Source of the DNA: Canna indica
Taxonomy: Eukaryota; Streptophyta; Magnoliopsida; Zingiberales; Cannaceae
NCBI GenBank assembly: GCA_034359265.1
Contig: CP136890.1
Location: forward strand, 71,301,501-71,365,500
Direction of reading: 5' to 3'
DNA length: 64,000 nt
The position numbers and the translations under genes were made by a program. The notes beneath the pieces are model-generated. The model searched no databases and was not told the DNA's origin. It worked only from the letters and a program-made list of their open reading frames with translations. How positions within the stretch are numbered: position 1 is the stretch's first letter; every line of letters starts with the position of its first letter. This document shows positions 48,863 to 61,000 of the stretch, piece after piece.

Positions 48863-50249
48863 ATGACGCTAGAGTTGGTAGAGTCTACACCTCCTAGATT
48901 CAATGAGTCTAACTTTGGTCTTTGGAAGGGTAGAATGTATACTTTCCTAAAGACTCAAGGTTTAGGTGTTTTTAATATGGTAAAGTCAAAATACATAGAA
49001 CCTAAGGAAAATATGAATGCATGGACCCAAGAACAAATTGATATGTTTGAATTAAATGCTAAAGCTACAAACTGCATCGTTTGTTCTTAGGAAAATAATG
49101 TCTTTAAAAAGATCATGCATTGTACTTTCGCATTCGATATTTGGGCTACCTTAAACATGCTTTATAATTATGCAAAAACCAAAGAGCTCAATACGTTTGA
49201 TGAGGGGAGTGATGACAATTGTCATCCACCCAATACTAATATGGTTTTTGAAGCCCATAGTGCCTCTAGTCATACGAGCACTAAAAGTTGGAAAAGGAAT
49301 GTGATTTGCCATGTGTGCAACAAAAAAGGGCATGTGAAGAAGAATTGTCCTATCACGAAAAATAAGGCAAAGAGAAGGTCAAATGCTTCCACATCATCCT
49401 ACTCAAGTGAAGCATCCTCCTTTCATAACAATGAAGCCATCTCAAAAGAATGCCTCATGAATGATAACAATGAGGTACACTCCACTTCTTCTAGTCATGT
49501 TAATAATAATGATAATATTAACTCATCTAGTTCTCATGATTTTGATGAATTGATGGATGAATATAAAATCATGTATGCATTGCTCTTAAAAAAGGATAAG
49601 GAAAACTAAAGGATTAAAAATGAGAATTCTAGACTTAGTTCATATGTGCATGCTCTAGAATTAGAAAATGAGAAATTAAAATCTAGCTCATTTGATCCTT
49701 GTCATGATATGTTGAAACTTGAGCTTAAGGATTTAAAGCTTGAAAAATGGTTTCAAAATTGAGAATGAGATATTGAAAAATGAAAACTCAAAAATCAAAA
49801 AAGAAAATTATATGTTGAAATCTCAAATGCATGCTTTACATAACTCCATGATTGATTTGAAAAATGAGGTTCTAAACCTAAACAAGAAAATGAATGAAAT
49901 GAAAAATATTTTCTCATTTAAGAATTTTAGTAGAAATGATTTTTCAAAAAGGAATGTTTATGCTAATGTTAAATCTCATGTTAAATATTCTACTTTTAAA
50001 CCTCATGATCATAAGAAGAGGAATGATGTTTTCAAGAATGCTCATACTCATTATGTTTCACATGACAAACATTCTAATAATAAATCTCATGTCCATAGCA
50101 AAAACAAAAAGAAATTTAATGGACATTGCTTTTGTTGTGGTACATATAGTCATACAATCTACGATTGTACATTTAAGAAGAATCCAAGTATTGCTAAGAC
50201 ACTTTGGATACCTAGGCCAACTAATCCCCAAGGACCCAAAGAAAATTGA
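48863..50249 (+). pseudogene. Gag of the copia element (three frame pieces)
   Basis: Piece 1 (48863-49090) has FNESNFGLWKGRMYTFLKTQ, the UBN2-type gag start, then a stop. Piece 2 (49115-49609) carries CHVCNKKGHVKKNC, a CCHC knuckle, and a Ser/Asn-rich tail. Piece 3 (49740-50249) is a Lys/Glu/Asn-rich coiled coil and a second knuckle CFCCGTYSHTIYDC. Two stops and short gaps break it, so it is probably non-coding now. No pol frame follows. Confidence 0.85.
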
Positions 50250-53240
50250 AGAATTGAAGTTGACCATGGACTTCAATGAAGAATCAATATTTGGTTGCAA
50301 CGTCAAGCCATCATGATGCATGCCTTGGGTATGAAAATTGGCATCAAAGACTTTGGTATCATCTCCTATACCCTCTTACTTAAATTATAGTTGGAGTTTG
50401 ATATATGCTTAATATTAGTATATTTTCCGCTCTTGATAAAGTTTCAAAAACATTTTTGATTTTTGATTTTCGATCTCCTCGGAGACCTATGTGGTCTGTA
50501 ATGGGCCTAAGCGACCTTGCGGTTCTATATCGTAGGCTAATTGTGGCCTTTCGGTTTTCAACCAATAGGAAGGGTTGGATATCTTTATTTTTCAAAATTT
50601 CATATTTTGAGATCTCTTGATTCATTTTGTTATCATGAATGATTTATATGAAAATGAATCCATGCTATATAGTGAAGTTGAATTTGGAAAATGATACTTG
50701 GTTTTTCACTTCGCTATTTAGTTTGATAGCTTGCATGAAGATTTGGTTTCATTTTCTATTTATGAAATATACTTGCAAGTTATTGGTAATTAAGAATGGA
50801 AGGATATGTCAATGAAAAATGAAAAGTTTGGCTAAATCATCATGAATAAGGTTAACATAGATAAATTCAAAATCTTAGTGTTATACCTCAATGTTTAAGC
50901 TTAAATAATGTCTCATTAATATTGCATGTTAAATCCTTGAATTTTCATGAGTAGGTAGAATCTTAGCACTTAGACAAATTTCATTAAATGAAACTTGCTC
51001 TAGGTTGATACTTACTATTAGAGACATTCCTTTAAGATCAAACTAGTTAAACATGTTTAGGGACCTTATTTCTCAAATGTTTCATATCTTAAGATCCCTT
51101 AGATTAATTTTGATATCATAATAACCTCCTTAAAATGAATATCTACTATCTAGCATAGGTTGAATTTTTTTTGAAACTTTGCATTGAACCTTTGCTATTT
51201 AGTATGTTATCTTGCTAGTTGGTACATAATTTTATTTTAATACTAATGAAGACTACTTGCAAGTTAAGAAAGTGGTAAACAATGGAAGGCTATGCTATCT
51301 AAAAGAAAATGAAAAGTAAAAGACAAGTTTGGCAAAATTCTATTGAAAGAGGTATGGATTTAACTTTTGCAAAAATCTTAGTATAATTCTTGAATATTCA
51401 TGCTTTAATGATGTCTCTATATACTCATGATTGATTTTGCATGATAAATATTTGAATTTTCATGAGTAGGCAATTTCATGATAACTAGGCAATTTCATGA
51501 TATTAATATTGAATGAAATTGGACTAGTTTGAAATTTCTTATTAGAGACCTGATTTTGAGTAAACACCTAATGAACATGTTTAAATACACACATGATATG
51601 ATTCAAGGTGTTTAATCATGAAAATTCATGTGTAGATGAAAAATATGATAACTAGATCATATTAGAGGACTTAACTTGGAAAAGTTTGACCCAAGTCAAC
51701 AAATCGACTTGGACACTTCATTTTAAGTCCAAAATTCATAAACATGTTTAGGAATATGTATGACATGTTTCCAAGCACTTAGAGTAAAAAATTCATATGG
51801 ATATGGATAAATAACATAGATGTCAATTCATGCTTACATCTTTTGAACCAAGTTGACCCAAGTCAACCAATTGACTTAGTGGTCTCATTTTTAATCCATA
51901 TTTGAGGAACATGTTTAGATTTACTCATGTTAGGTATCCATAGGTTTAAGATTGAAAAATCATGAGTAAATGATAAGATTGAAACTTAGCAAGTTTCATG
52001 ATAACTAGCTTAGTTTTGAATGAAACCATGCTAAGTTGATATCTTGACTTAAGGACATAATTTTCATTTCAAACTTGACATACACTCTTTACATGATCAT
52101 TTTATGGTGTCATAAAAGTTTGAATGAAAATTGAACATGATTTAAGAATAACTGAAAATTAAGAAAATGTCATTTCACCCAACAATTGGTATGCATTTTG
52201 AGTTATTTCTAGAGAAATATAGAAAAATCTTTTTTAATTTATTCTTGAAACTGCACCCTCACTGAAAAATCTAGGTTCTTCAGTAATTTTTTTTTGAAAA
52301 GTTTCATCAAAAATCTGATTTATAATGGAATTTTGAAGTTAGATTTCGAAAACACAAAGTATCATCCTTCTTGAAATATAAATTTTTCCGATACTTTGAT
52401 TTTTCTTCAGAAACTTCAAATGAAAACTCATGTATACTATTTTATTCCATTTCTAATATCATTCACACCATTGCTTGAGTAAAATTATTTCTAGGAATGA
52501 TTTTGATATCTTGAATGATAGCTAGAAATATCCACCTTTTCATTGAAATCAATATAGGATGAAAAATGAACATAGAAAATCCATTTTGAGTTCAAACTTG
52601 ATACATGCATTTCAAATGACCATTCATCAATTGGTATCAAAAATTTTCATCCAACAATTGGTATAAAAAATCTTCGTCGAAAATATGATTTTGTATGGAT
52701 GAAAAAAGTTTGATTTTTAAAAATTTGAAGTATATGTTGACTTAAGTCAACAAAGTGGCTTAGAAATTTCATCTTAAGCCCAAACTTGATTCATAGACTT
52801 ACATTCTCTCATGTTTGATGTATAGATGTCCAAGATAAAGAAAACATGAGTAGATAACAAAATTTGATACTTAGCCATTTTCATATTTTCATGCTTAATT
52901 TGAATGAAACTGTGCTAAGTTGAAAATTGGATCAAATAACACTAGTTTCACTTCAAACTTTATATACATGATTTAAATGACTATATCTTGATACGTTGAG
53001 AGTTTGAATGAAACCTAAAAATGTCATGAAAAAAAGATCTGAGAACATACATGATTTAATTTTGAATTCAAATATTTAGTTTTGAACATATCATGTATGA
53101 TTTTGATTCATATCAAATATTATTTTCCATCCTTTTGGTTGAGATTTTCATGTTTCATGAAAAATAACTTTAGAGTCTCAACTTCATGAAAAAATATTTG
53201 TTTTTCATCCCTTTGACTAGATTAACCTTTCTTGCCCTTT
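50250..53240. repeat. Pol-less interior of the copia element with degenerate repeats
   Basis: AT-rich DNA without coding frames of note. A segment around 50650-50960 is repeated, diverged, around 51135-51470 (shared TACTTGCAAGTTA, TGAATTTTCATGAGTAGG). A second module, GACCCAAGTCAAC then a variable GACTT and TTAAG/TTTAA word, occurs near 51690, 51850 and 52740. No relation to a known pol gene was recognised. Confidence 0.7.
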
Positions 53241-53244
53241 TTGA

Positions 53245-53480
53245 TTGATGTCAAAAGGGGAAGAAAATTATAAGTAAATGGAGAGAGAATTATAAGTAAA
53301 TGGGGAGAAAATTATAGGTAAAAGGGAGGAAAATATAGGAAGACCATGCATATAGATAGATGGATTTTATTTTCATAGATATGCATGTTGATAGGGGGAG
53401 AAATCCCTTAGTTGATATCCTCTATGCTTTATTGAATATATTTTCTTAAGGATGTTTGTCATCATCAAAAAGGGGGAGAT
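53245..53480 (+). other. Repeated polypurine tracts before the 3' LTR
   Basis: Purine blocks AAAGGGGAAGAAAA, ATGGAGAGAGAA, ATGGGGAGAAAA, AAAAGGGAGGAAAA, ATAGGGGGAGAAA and finally AAAAAGGGGGAGAT directly before 53481. Multiple polypurine tracts are a known mark of Sireviruses. The last is the likely plus-strand primer. Confidence 0.8.
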
Positions 53481-55072
53481 TGTTGGCTTTAGGTTTTCAA
53501 CCTTGGCCTTAATCTCGGTTTTGATGATAACAAACATGGAACTAATATTTCGTCGAGAAATCTTTCAGGTTCCATATCGATTAGCATTCGATGTCTCAAC
53601 CTTGGCCTTAATCTCGGTTTTGATGATAACAAACATGGAACTAATATTTCGTCGAGAAATCTTTCAGGTTCCATATCGATTAGCGTTCGATGTCCTCGAT
53701 CGGAAAAATCAGAAAATCAGAAGCGTTGATCGTCGCGCTCGGGTTCGTCGTGGAACATCTTAAAGTTCGACGTGTGCACCAAAGACGTATTGGACGAGCT
53801 CAAAGATCACATGGAAACCTCTCCAAGTTGATGCTCATTGAAAGCGGAACCCGGAAACAAAGCGCGAAAGAAAAAGGATGAAAAAACTAATATCAGCCTA
53901 TGTTCGGTCGACCGGTCGATCAACCGAATAGGGTTAAAAAAATGGCAGTAGCCATCTCGATCGACCGGTCGGTTGACCGAAGGATGCCACAAAGCGACAG
54001 TAGCTACTTCGATCGACTGGGCGGTCAACCGATTGAAGCCAAAAATTGGCAGAGGACGCATCGGTCGATCAATCGGTCGATCGGACTGCGTATCGCCACA
54101 GCCGCAACTTGCGTCGATCGACCGGATTGAGGGAACGCAAGATTTGCATCAGGCGGTCGACCCGTCGGTCGACCACACAGAGAGAATAGGCAGCTAACCG
54201 GTCGATCGCTCGATCAATCGGCCAATCGATCGAGCGTCTGCAACGGATAGTTTTCTATCCATTGAGCTGTCGTTTCTTCGTGAGGGTATAAATATACCTC
54301 ATCTAACTTCTTTAATCTTCTTCCTTGATTAATACAGATTTATTGAGCAATTGAAAGGGAGATTTGAGCCTTCAAATGATCGATCAGCAGCGCTCTGTTC
54401 TTCCGTGAACATTTTCTCAAGCGCCCAGCTTTCTTCCTCAACTCGGATTTTAATATGAGCTCTACTTCTTGACGAGTTGAAGTCGTCGAAGGCGTTGAAA
54501 AGAGCATTTAATCTTGGTTTTATTCTAAGCTCTTTTCATTGTAATTTTAACTGTTTATTTGAACTTGTTTTTTCTTGGATTTGAGATTGTGAAGACCTAG
54601 GCTGTTTGGTCTTGTGTGTGGAAGTGGTTACCTTGGTGAAAATGTGTAAAGCCACTTGTGTAAGCATAACTTACTAGGATTAATCGAGTTATCCCTTAGG
54701 GTTGAGGTGGAAGAGTGCTCTTGATAAGAAGGCAGAGACTTTCGGGTATGGAAGTGCCTTAGGTCGAGAGTGCGACTCTTCGAGTCAAATTCCTCATTGT
54801 AAGGGAAACGAGAATTAATCTAGTAAACCTAGTTTGAAAATCCTAAGCGGGGTGCTTAGGTAGTGGAGTAGGCATTGGGGCCGAACCACTATAAATTTGT
54901 GTGTTTGTATTGATACTCTATTTTGTACTTAATTGTTTATCTTGCTTCCGCATCCAATCGTAAAATTGCAATTTGCCTAAATGATTTGAGAAACGATTAA
55001 AATCGAATTTAGGCTAACTAATTTAGTTAACACACTATTCACCCCCTCTCTAGTGTTGCCATTTCGACTACA
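53481..55072 (+). repeat. 3' LTR of the copia element, with a 99-bp internal duplication
   Basis: Starts TGTTGGCTTTAGG and ends TTTCGACTACA. It is about 200 bp longer than the 5' LTR; part is an exact tandem duplication of 99 bp (53497-53595 and 53596-53694), and part is extra copies of the TCGGTCGACCG region. TATAAATA near 54290. Confidence 0.92.
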
Positions 55073-55574
55073 CAAACAACTACCGGCCATGCAATTAGCC
55101 AATGGCATGAAGAGGGGAGAACCAACTTTCATGACAGCCTTGAAGCTTGAAGATCCGTCGGACGAGGCACAGGCGAACAACATCCCATCCATTATTAAAG
55201 GCGTCCTAGAAGAGAACATGGACGTTATGCCACTTGAATTACCAAAAATGCTTCCTCCTAGACGAGAAGTGGACCACAAGATAGAAGTGGAATTGGGTGC
55301 CAAACCCCCTGCCATGGCACCCTACCGTTTGGCTCCGCCTGAACTAGAGGAACTACGAAGACAATTAACAGAACTATTGGAGACAGGAAGGATCCGACCT
55401 TCAAAGGCACCCTATGACACACCGGTATTATTCCAAAAGAAGAATGATGACTCACTTCGCATGTGTGTGGACTACCGAGCCCTCAACAAAGTGACAGTCA
55501 AGAACAAATACCTCATTCTGTTGATAGCAAATTTATTTGACCGACTTGGGAGCGCAAAGGTCTATTCCAAGATG
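55073..55574 (+). pseudogene. Reverse transcriptase, N-terminal part
   Basis: Reads LPAMQLANGMKRGEPTFMTA then GAKPPAMAPYRLAPPELEEL, LLETGRIRPSKAPYDTPVLF and LRMCVDYRALNKVTVKNKY, RT motifs of Ty3/gypsy pol. The frame is cut at KVYSK by the inverted solo LTR at 55575 and resumes at 57262. Confidence 0.88.
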
Positions 55575-57261
55575 TGTTGGGTGAAATGGTTACACTAGAG
55601 GGGGGTGTGAATAGTATGTTTTCTAAACTTGTTGCCTAAATCCGATTTTAATCGTTTCCTTGGTTACTTAGGCAAATTACAGGTTGAGTTACTAAATGCG
55701 GAAGAAATAATAAAACAATTAAGCACAAATAGAATATCAATGCAAACACAAGAATTTATAGTGGTTCGGCCCCAATGCCCACTCCACTACCTAAGCACCC
55801 CGCTTAGGATTTCCAAACTTACTTTTACTAGATTAATGATGTTTCCCTTACATAGAGGACTTTGACTCGAAGAGTCTCACTCTCAACCTAAGGCACTTCC
55901 ACACCCAGAAGTCTCCACCTTCTTACTGAGAGCACTCTTCTACCTCAACCCTAAGGGACAACTCAACTAATCCTAGTAAACTATGTTTACACAAGTGGCT
56001 TTACACCTTCTATACCAAGGTAATCACTTACACACAGGACCTAACACTAGGTCTTCTTATAAGCTCAAGTACAAAGAAATAAACAAGAAAATAAAACAAT
56101 AAATGGAGCAATAAATCAAAACAATGAAGTACTTAGCTCCACACAAAGTTTCCTAGCTTCCTCTTGATGCCTTTGACGGCGAATCAATGAAGTCAAGGCT
56201 CAATCAAAGGGATGAGATATCAAAGCTAGGGTCTTCGCGGGATTAACTCAATGAAAGCTTAGAATTGATCAAAAGATGGATATAGGAGGTTAGGAGTGAT
56301 CAAAAAGTTGTTTAGGAAGGCTTAGGCTTGGGTATTTATAACCCCCATAAGAAACGGTGTGTCAACGGGCAGAAAACTAGCTGTTTCCGTCGTTCGATCG
56401 CATGCCGGTCGATCGTCGATCGACAGACCGATCGACCGCCTAGCGACCACTGCCCTTCTGTGACTTAATTGGGCTATTCGGTTGACCGACGGGTCGACCG
56501 AATGAGTCGCGGGCTCATCAATCCCCAATTCAGTCGACCGGTTGGTCGACCGAAGCTGTTATGCCAGAGTCGCGATTCTGCGATCCTCAACCCGGTCGAC
56601 CGATGCACGTTCTGCCAATTTTTGGCCTCTGTCGGTCGACCGATCGGTCGACCGAACCTAGACTGGGCAATTTGGCTAATTGGTTTTCTTTGCATCCATG
56701 TTATATAAGGATTATCCCCCATTTGGATTCAATACCCCCCATTTGGATTCAATAACTTTAAAACATAAATATTATATAAGGATTACCCCCCATTTGGATT
56801 CAATAAAAATATCTAAAAAATCAAAATCCTTAAGAATCAAAATCTAGTTTTTGGGGTCTAACATAAATTTTCAGAAAACGAAAATTTTCTAATCTTTTGG
56901 GTCAAATATGGAAATGTCTAGGGCATATAGCCCTCCAAGGAGCTCCCTAGACTTGGTGAGTTTCAGGGCGGTTTTCGGGTTTTCATATTTTGGGGTTCGG
57001 GATAGGTTTTGGGTTCTTTGCATCATAAAGAGGATTTACAATATAAACTAGATACCCTAAACCTAAACTCTAACTTCCCGAATAATTTGAGCGCATCGAC
57101 CAACGTCCTTCCGATTTCTCGATTTCTCCGATTTTTTCGATCGCGGACGTTGTGCGCTAATCGATATGGAACCTGAAAGATTTCTCAATTAAATCATTAG
57201 TTCCATATTTGTTATCATCAAAATCGAGATTAAGACCAAGGTTGAAAACCTTAAGCCAACA
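55575..57261 (-). mobile_element. Solo LTR of the same copia family, inverted
   Basis: On the plus strand it starts TGTTGGGTGAAATGG and ends CTTAAGCCAACA. The perfect 5-bp duplication AGATG stands at 55570-55574 and 57262-57266. Aligned in reverse, it matches the LTRs at 47402 and 53481, including the TCGGTCGACCGA words (56385-56660). It splits the RT frame between KVYSK and the following Met-Asp-Leu. Confidence 0.93.
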
Positions 57262-57686
57262 AGATGGACTTGCTGAAAGGCTACTACCAAGTGCGGATCG
57301 CTGAAGGAGATGAGCCAAAGACAATGTGTGTAACACGCTATGGCTCTTTTGAATGGTTGGTGATGCCTTTTGGCCTAACCAATGCCCCAGCAACATTCTG
57401 CACTCTCATGAACCAAATCTTTCATCCATACTTAGATCAATTCATGGTGGTGTACTTGGATGACATCGTAGTATACAGCCAATCCTTGGAGGAGTATGCC
57501 CAGCACCTACGCACAGTTTTCCAAGTGTTGCAAGAAAATGAACTGTACGTGAAGAGGAAGAAATGCGCCTTTGCCAAATAGGAGATATCCTTCCTGGGTC
57601 ACATCATCGAGCATGGTAAGCTGCAGATGGAAAAAGCAAAAATCAAAGACATTATGGACTGGGAGCCGCCAACCAAGGCAACAGAG
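57262..57686 (+). pseudogene. Reverse transcriptase, catalytic part
   Basis: Reads [40 protein letters not shown] and the active-site motif [11 protein letters not shown] (YxDD). A stop at 57579-57581 interrupts CAFAK and EISFLGHIIEHGK. Then it is cut by solo LTR copy 3 at KATE; the frame resumes at 60434. Confidence 0.9.
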
Positions 57687-60433
57687 TGTCACGCCCCAAC
57701 TCAGGGTCACGTGACCGGCCAGGGTATACGTGCCTATACCCTGCAGTCTAAACCATGCACATGTCAACTCAACAATAAAACATAGCGGAAAGAAGTAAAC
57801 TAGTTTTATTTCAAATGAAAAACCAAAACCATAATTCATTATAAGTAAGTTTAGCAAAATATAAAGTGCAGAAATAACAAAACAATTTCAACTGTTCAAT
57901 TACAATGAAATCTGAAATAAACACATAAATGTCCCCAAGGGACTACAACTCCAAAACACTGAAACATAAGTGCATGACTAACTACCAAAACTTGACTACA
58001 ACCCCTAACTAGGACTGCTATGAGATCAATATAGCTCCTCTGCCCTCCTGCCGTGCCGAGTGCTCCAGCCCACCTCACCGGTCAGGCTCTGCAAAACAAA
58101 ACAACGACAACGGGTGAGTTCAAAAGAACTCAATGAGCGGTTCTACTAACCCTCACGAAAAAACAAACAAACATAGATATGATGTATAAAGCAAAACTCC
58201 CGACTCAAGCAGGAAAATGTCACAAGGGAGTGACCAGCTAACAGGCCGTCAGGCTACCACCTACTCGAAGGCATCCAACACCCAAACGGTGAAGATCAAC
58301 AGGCCTAAGCCTACCATGCCCTAAGGCAACAACACATACTAGGATAATCAGGAAGTCCCTCCGAACTTATCCTAGTATAAAGAAACTCGGGAGCAATCGG
58401 GAAGGCCCTCCGAACTTGCTCCTTTAAGATATCACAGGGGTAATCGGGTACGCCCTCCGAACTTACCCCTTTAGGATATCACAGGAATAATCGGGTAGGC
58501 TCTCCGAACTTATTTCTTAAAATCACCTCGGGGATAATCGGGTAGGCCCTCCGAACTTATCCCACGAGGCCAAACCAGAACAATCGGGATTAGCTCAACT
58601 GAACTTGTTCCATAGATTGGGAATTAGCCATCTAATCTTCTGGGCCTAGCCCGCAATCCAGCTCCACAACGAGCCTCTCCACCATTCATAAAGATATGGC
58701 GTAACATGACCTAAGCCAAGTCTCTCCTACAGTGTCTTAGGGGTGTCCTTATTGGAAAGTATCTCAACACTCCAATAGCCGACCCCAACTCCTAGACTCG
58801 TAATGTCATAACCCGTGTGGTTTTATTTCATGCATAAACTTTACTTGTTGGTTCATAACAGATTATGCTGACCCTTTGCCCAATTTTAATTTTTGCAATT
58901 AAAATTTAGATCACCAAGATTAGGGTTTTATTTTAGGGTTTTGTTTAGCTTACTGTTATGCTCGAAACTGATGTATCTAACCCGAATCTAGTCTCCAGAG
59001 TGTGTCTTATGTTTCCAAACTATATTTTCTGGTCAAAACGATTGGTTACATGACTATGTTTAGAGAAATATACACACCACAATATGAATTTCAAAAACAA
59101 CATAGATTCATCATCACATCATGAAATTCCAGCAACATTGAATTTTCAGCATATCTTGAAAATAAATCCAAAAATTCACAAAAATTAAATCCTTAATTAT
59201 CATTAAAACAGAATACTAATCTCAAGATAAATTTCACAAATTTCATGCTTATTACACATGATTAACAAGTATCCACAATACCTTAATCAAGAAATAAGCA
59301 TCATAATCAAGAACCCCTTTTCAAAAATCCCCATGGCATCAATATCAAGATCTTAATCTTATAACATGATTTCTACCCATAAATCACATATTTAAATCTA
59401 AGGCATGCAACCACAATTCAAGAACCTAATTAGGCAAACAAATCAAGTTTTACACTTCAAGACAAACAAGATCGCTCACTTAGGCATTTCACCGAACACC
59501 TTGAGGGCACCCTTGCTTCTCCCTTGGCCGAGCACCCCTAGGGTAAGCCTAGGGCTGCCGAACCACAAAGGGAGGATCCCGGGCCCTCCTCACACAAATT
59601 GGCACAAGAACACAGTGTTCAAAACTCACGATTCGGCGAAAATCTCAAGAACAAGAAGATGCCCCAAATTGGCTCAAGATCATGAGAAAACCTGGAAAAG
59701 GAGAGGTAAAACCACTCACTCGAATATGAAGGATGATGAGAGGAGAAATCCCGGACAACGGCCCTCGAAATCGGCTTCAAAAGATGGCGTCTTGACTCAA
59801 GAAGAGGGAAGAGGGGGCGGCGGCTCCTCCTCAAGCCGCCGGCTTGAAGAGAGAGGAAGAGAGGGAAAGAGAGGGGCTGGCTCGCTCAGGCGGCTCCTCT
59901 CAACTCGGCTCCAAAGGGAAGGAAGAAGGAGAGGAAGAAGAGGAGAAGCTCGGCGGCTCGGCTCTTTGGGGCGGCGGCTCTAAGGGGAAGGAGAGGGGCG
60001 GCTGCTGGCTGGCGGCTCCTCTTCTCCAAATTGCTTGTACGGCTCCAATGGGGAGCCGCAAGCCAAGGGGAGGGGGTTTTATACTCCCTCCTCAACCCTA
60101 ACTCCACTAAACCATTTATCAAAACCGCATCCGCCTCAAGCCAAATCCGAACCCGCTAACTAAGTTAATCCTATTCTAATCCCACGCTAAATTACAAGCA
60201 ACCAACATACGCACATCCACATGTATATAATTAAACCATCATGCATATACATCATAGAATTAAATAAATTTATCTATGCAAGCAAAATTTCTATAACTCA
60301 TATTCTTACTTATCCGAGCTCGCAAGCTCGCACCGGACCATGAGTCACCTTGGCTCAACCTCAAACTAGTCTGCTAGGCTGGCAATCACACACACAATAA
60401 ACGGAAATTAGAATTAATATCTAGGATATTACA
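57687..60433 (-). mobile_element. Solo LTR, family A, copy 3 (2.75 kb), inverted
   Basis: On the minus strand it begins TGTAATATCC and ends GGGGCGTGACA, the same ends as the copies at 4843 and 18799. Flanking CAGAG (57682-57686) and TAGAG (60434-60438) differ at one base, an aged target duplication. It carries a tandem array (about 58335-58615) and the GC-rich zone (59790-60090). Chance open frames such as 59405-59983 are not genes. Confidence 0.9.
58335..58615. repeat. Tandem array in solo LTR copy 3
   Basis: Five to six units of about 50-55 bp, complement of the AAGTTCGGAGGGCCTACCCG core seen in copy 1, to which it is closer than to copy 2. Confidence 0.85.
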
Positions 60434-61000
60434 TAGAGTTATGCTCTTTCCTTGGACTAGTTAACAACTACCGGCGGTTTATATAGGGATATTCGAGACG
60501 AGCAACATCTTTAACATACCTTCTTAAGAAGAAGAAGGCATGGGAGTGGACCGATGCATGCCAAGATGCTTTCAGAGATTTGAAGGGAGCCGTGAGCTCG
60601 GAGTCGGTGTTGATGCTGCCCGACTTTGGGAAACGGTTCGAGCTAGAAAAAGATGTATCCGATTTCGCAATTGGAGTGTTGATGCAAGGAGGTCATCTCA
60701 TAGCCTTTGAAAGCCGCAAGCTCAATGATATAGAGAGGCGCTACACCATGCAGGAAAAGGAGATGATGGCCATCATCCATTGCCTATGAACATGGCAACA
60801 TTACTTATTGGGTGCACAGTTCACAATCCAAACAGACAAAATCGCTACAAGCTACTTCCAAACCCAAAAGAAACTCACTCCAAAGCAGGCAAGGTGGCAG
60901 GACTTCTTGGCCGAGTTCGACTTTGTGTTAGAGTACAAGCCTGACAAGGCCAATGTGGTGGCAGACACACTTAGCCGCAAAGCATAACTTGCGGCCTTGA
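60434..61000 (+). pseudogene. RT connection and RNase H of the Reina-like element
   Basis: Reads FLGLVNNYRRFI, a stop, KKKKAWEWTDACQDAFRDLK, KDVSDFAIGVLMQGGHLIAF and KLNDIERRYTMQEKEMMAII, ending with a TGA at 60787. After it come TWQHYLLGAQFTIQTDK and EYKPDKANVVADTLSRKA, the RNase H end. Several conserved residues survive, but stops at about 60490 and 60787 abolish function. Confidence 0.88.

Larger units (their letters stand above)
47402..55072 (+). mobile_element. Sirevirus-like Ty1/copia element with gag but no pol
   Basis: Perfect 5-bp target duplication CAAAC (47397-47401 and 55073-55077). LTRs 47402-48795 and 53481-55072, a primer site just after the first LTR, gag (48863-50249), and a polypurine region before the 3' LTR. 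No protease, integrase or reverse transcriptase is seen in the 3 kb between, so it must rely on a partner or is a remnant. Clade assigned by gag with two zinc knuckles and repeated polypurine tracts. Confidence 0.9.
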
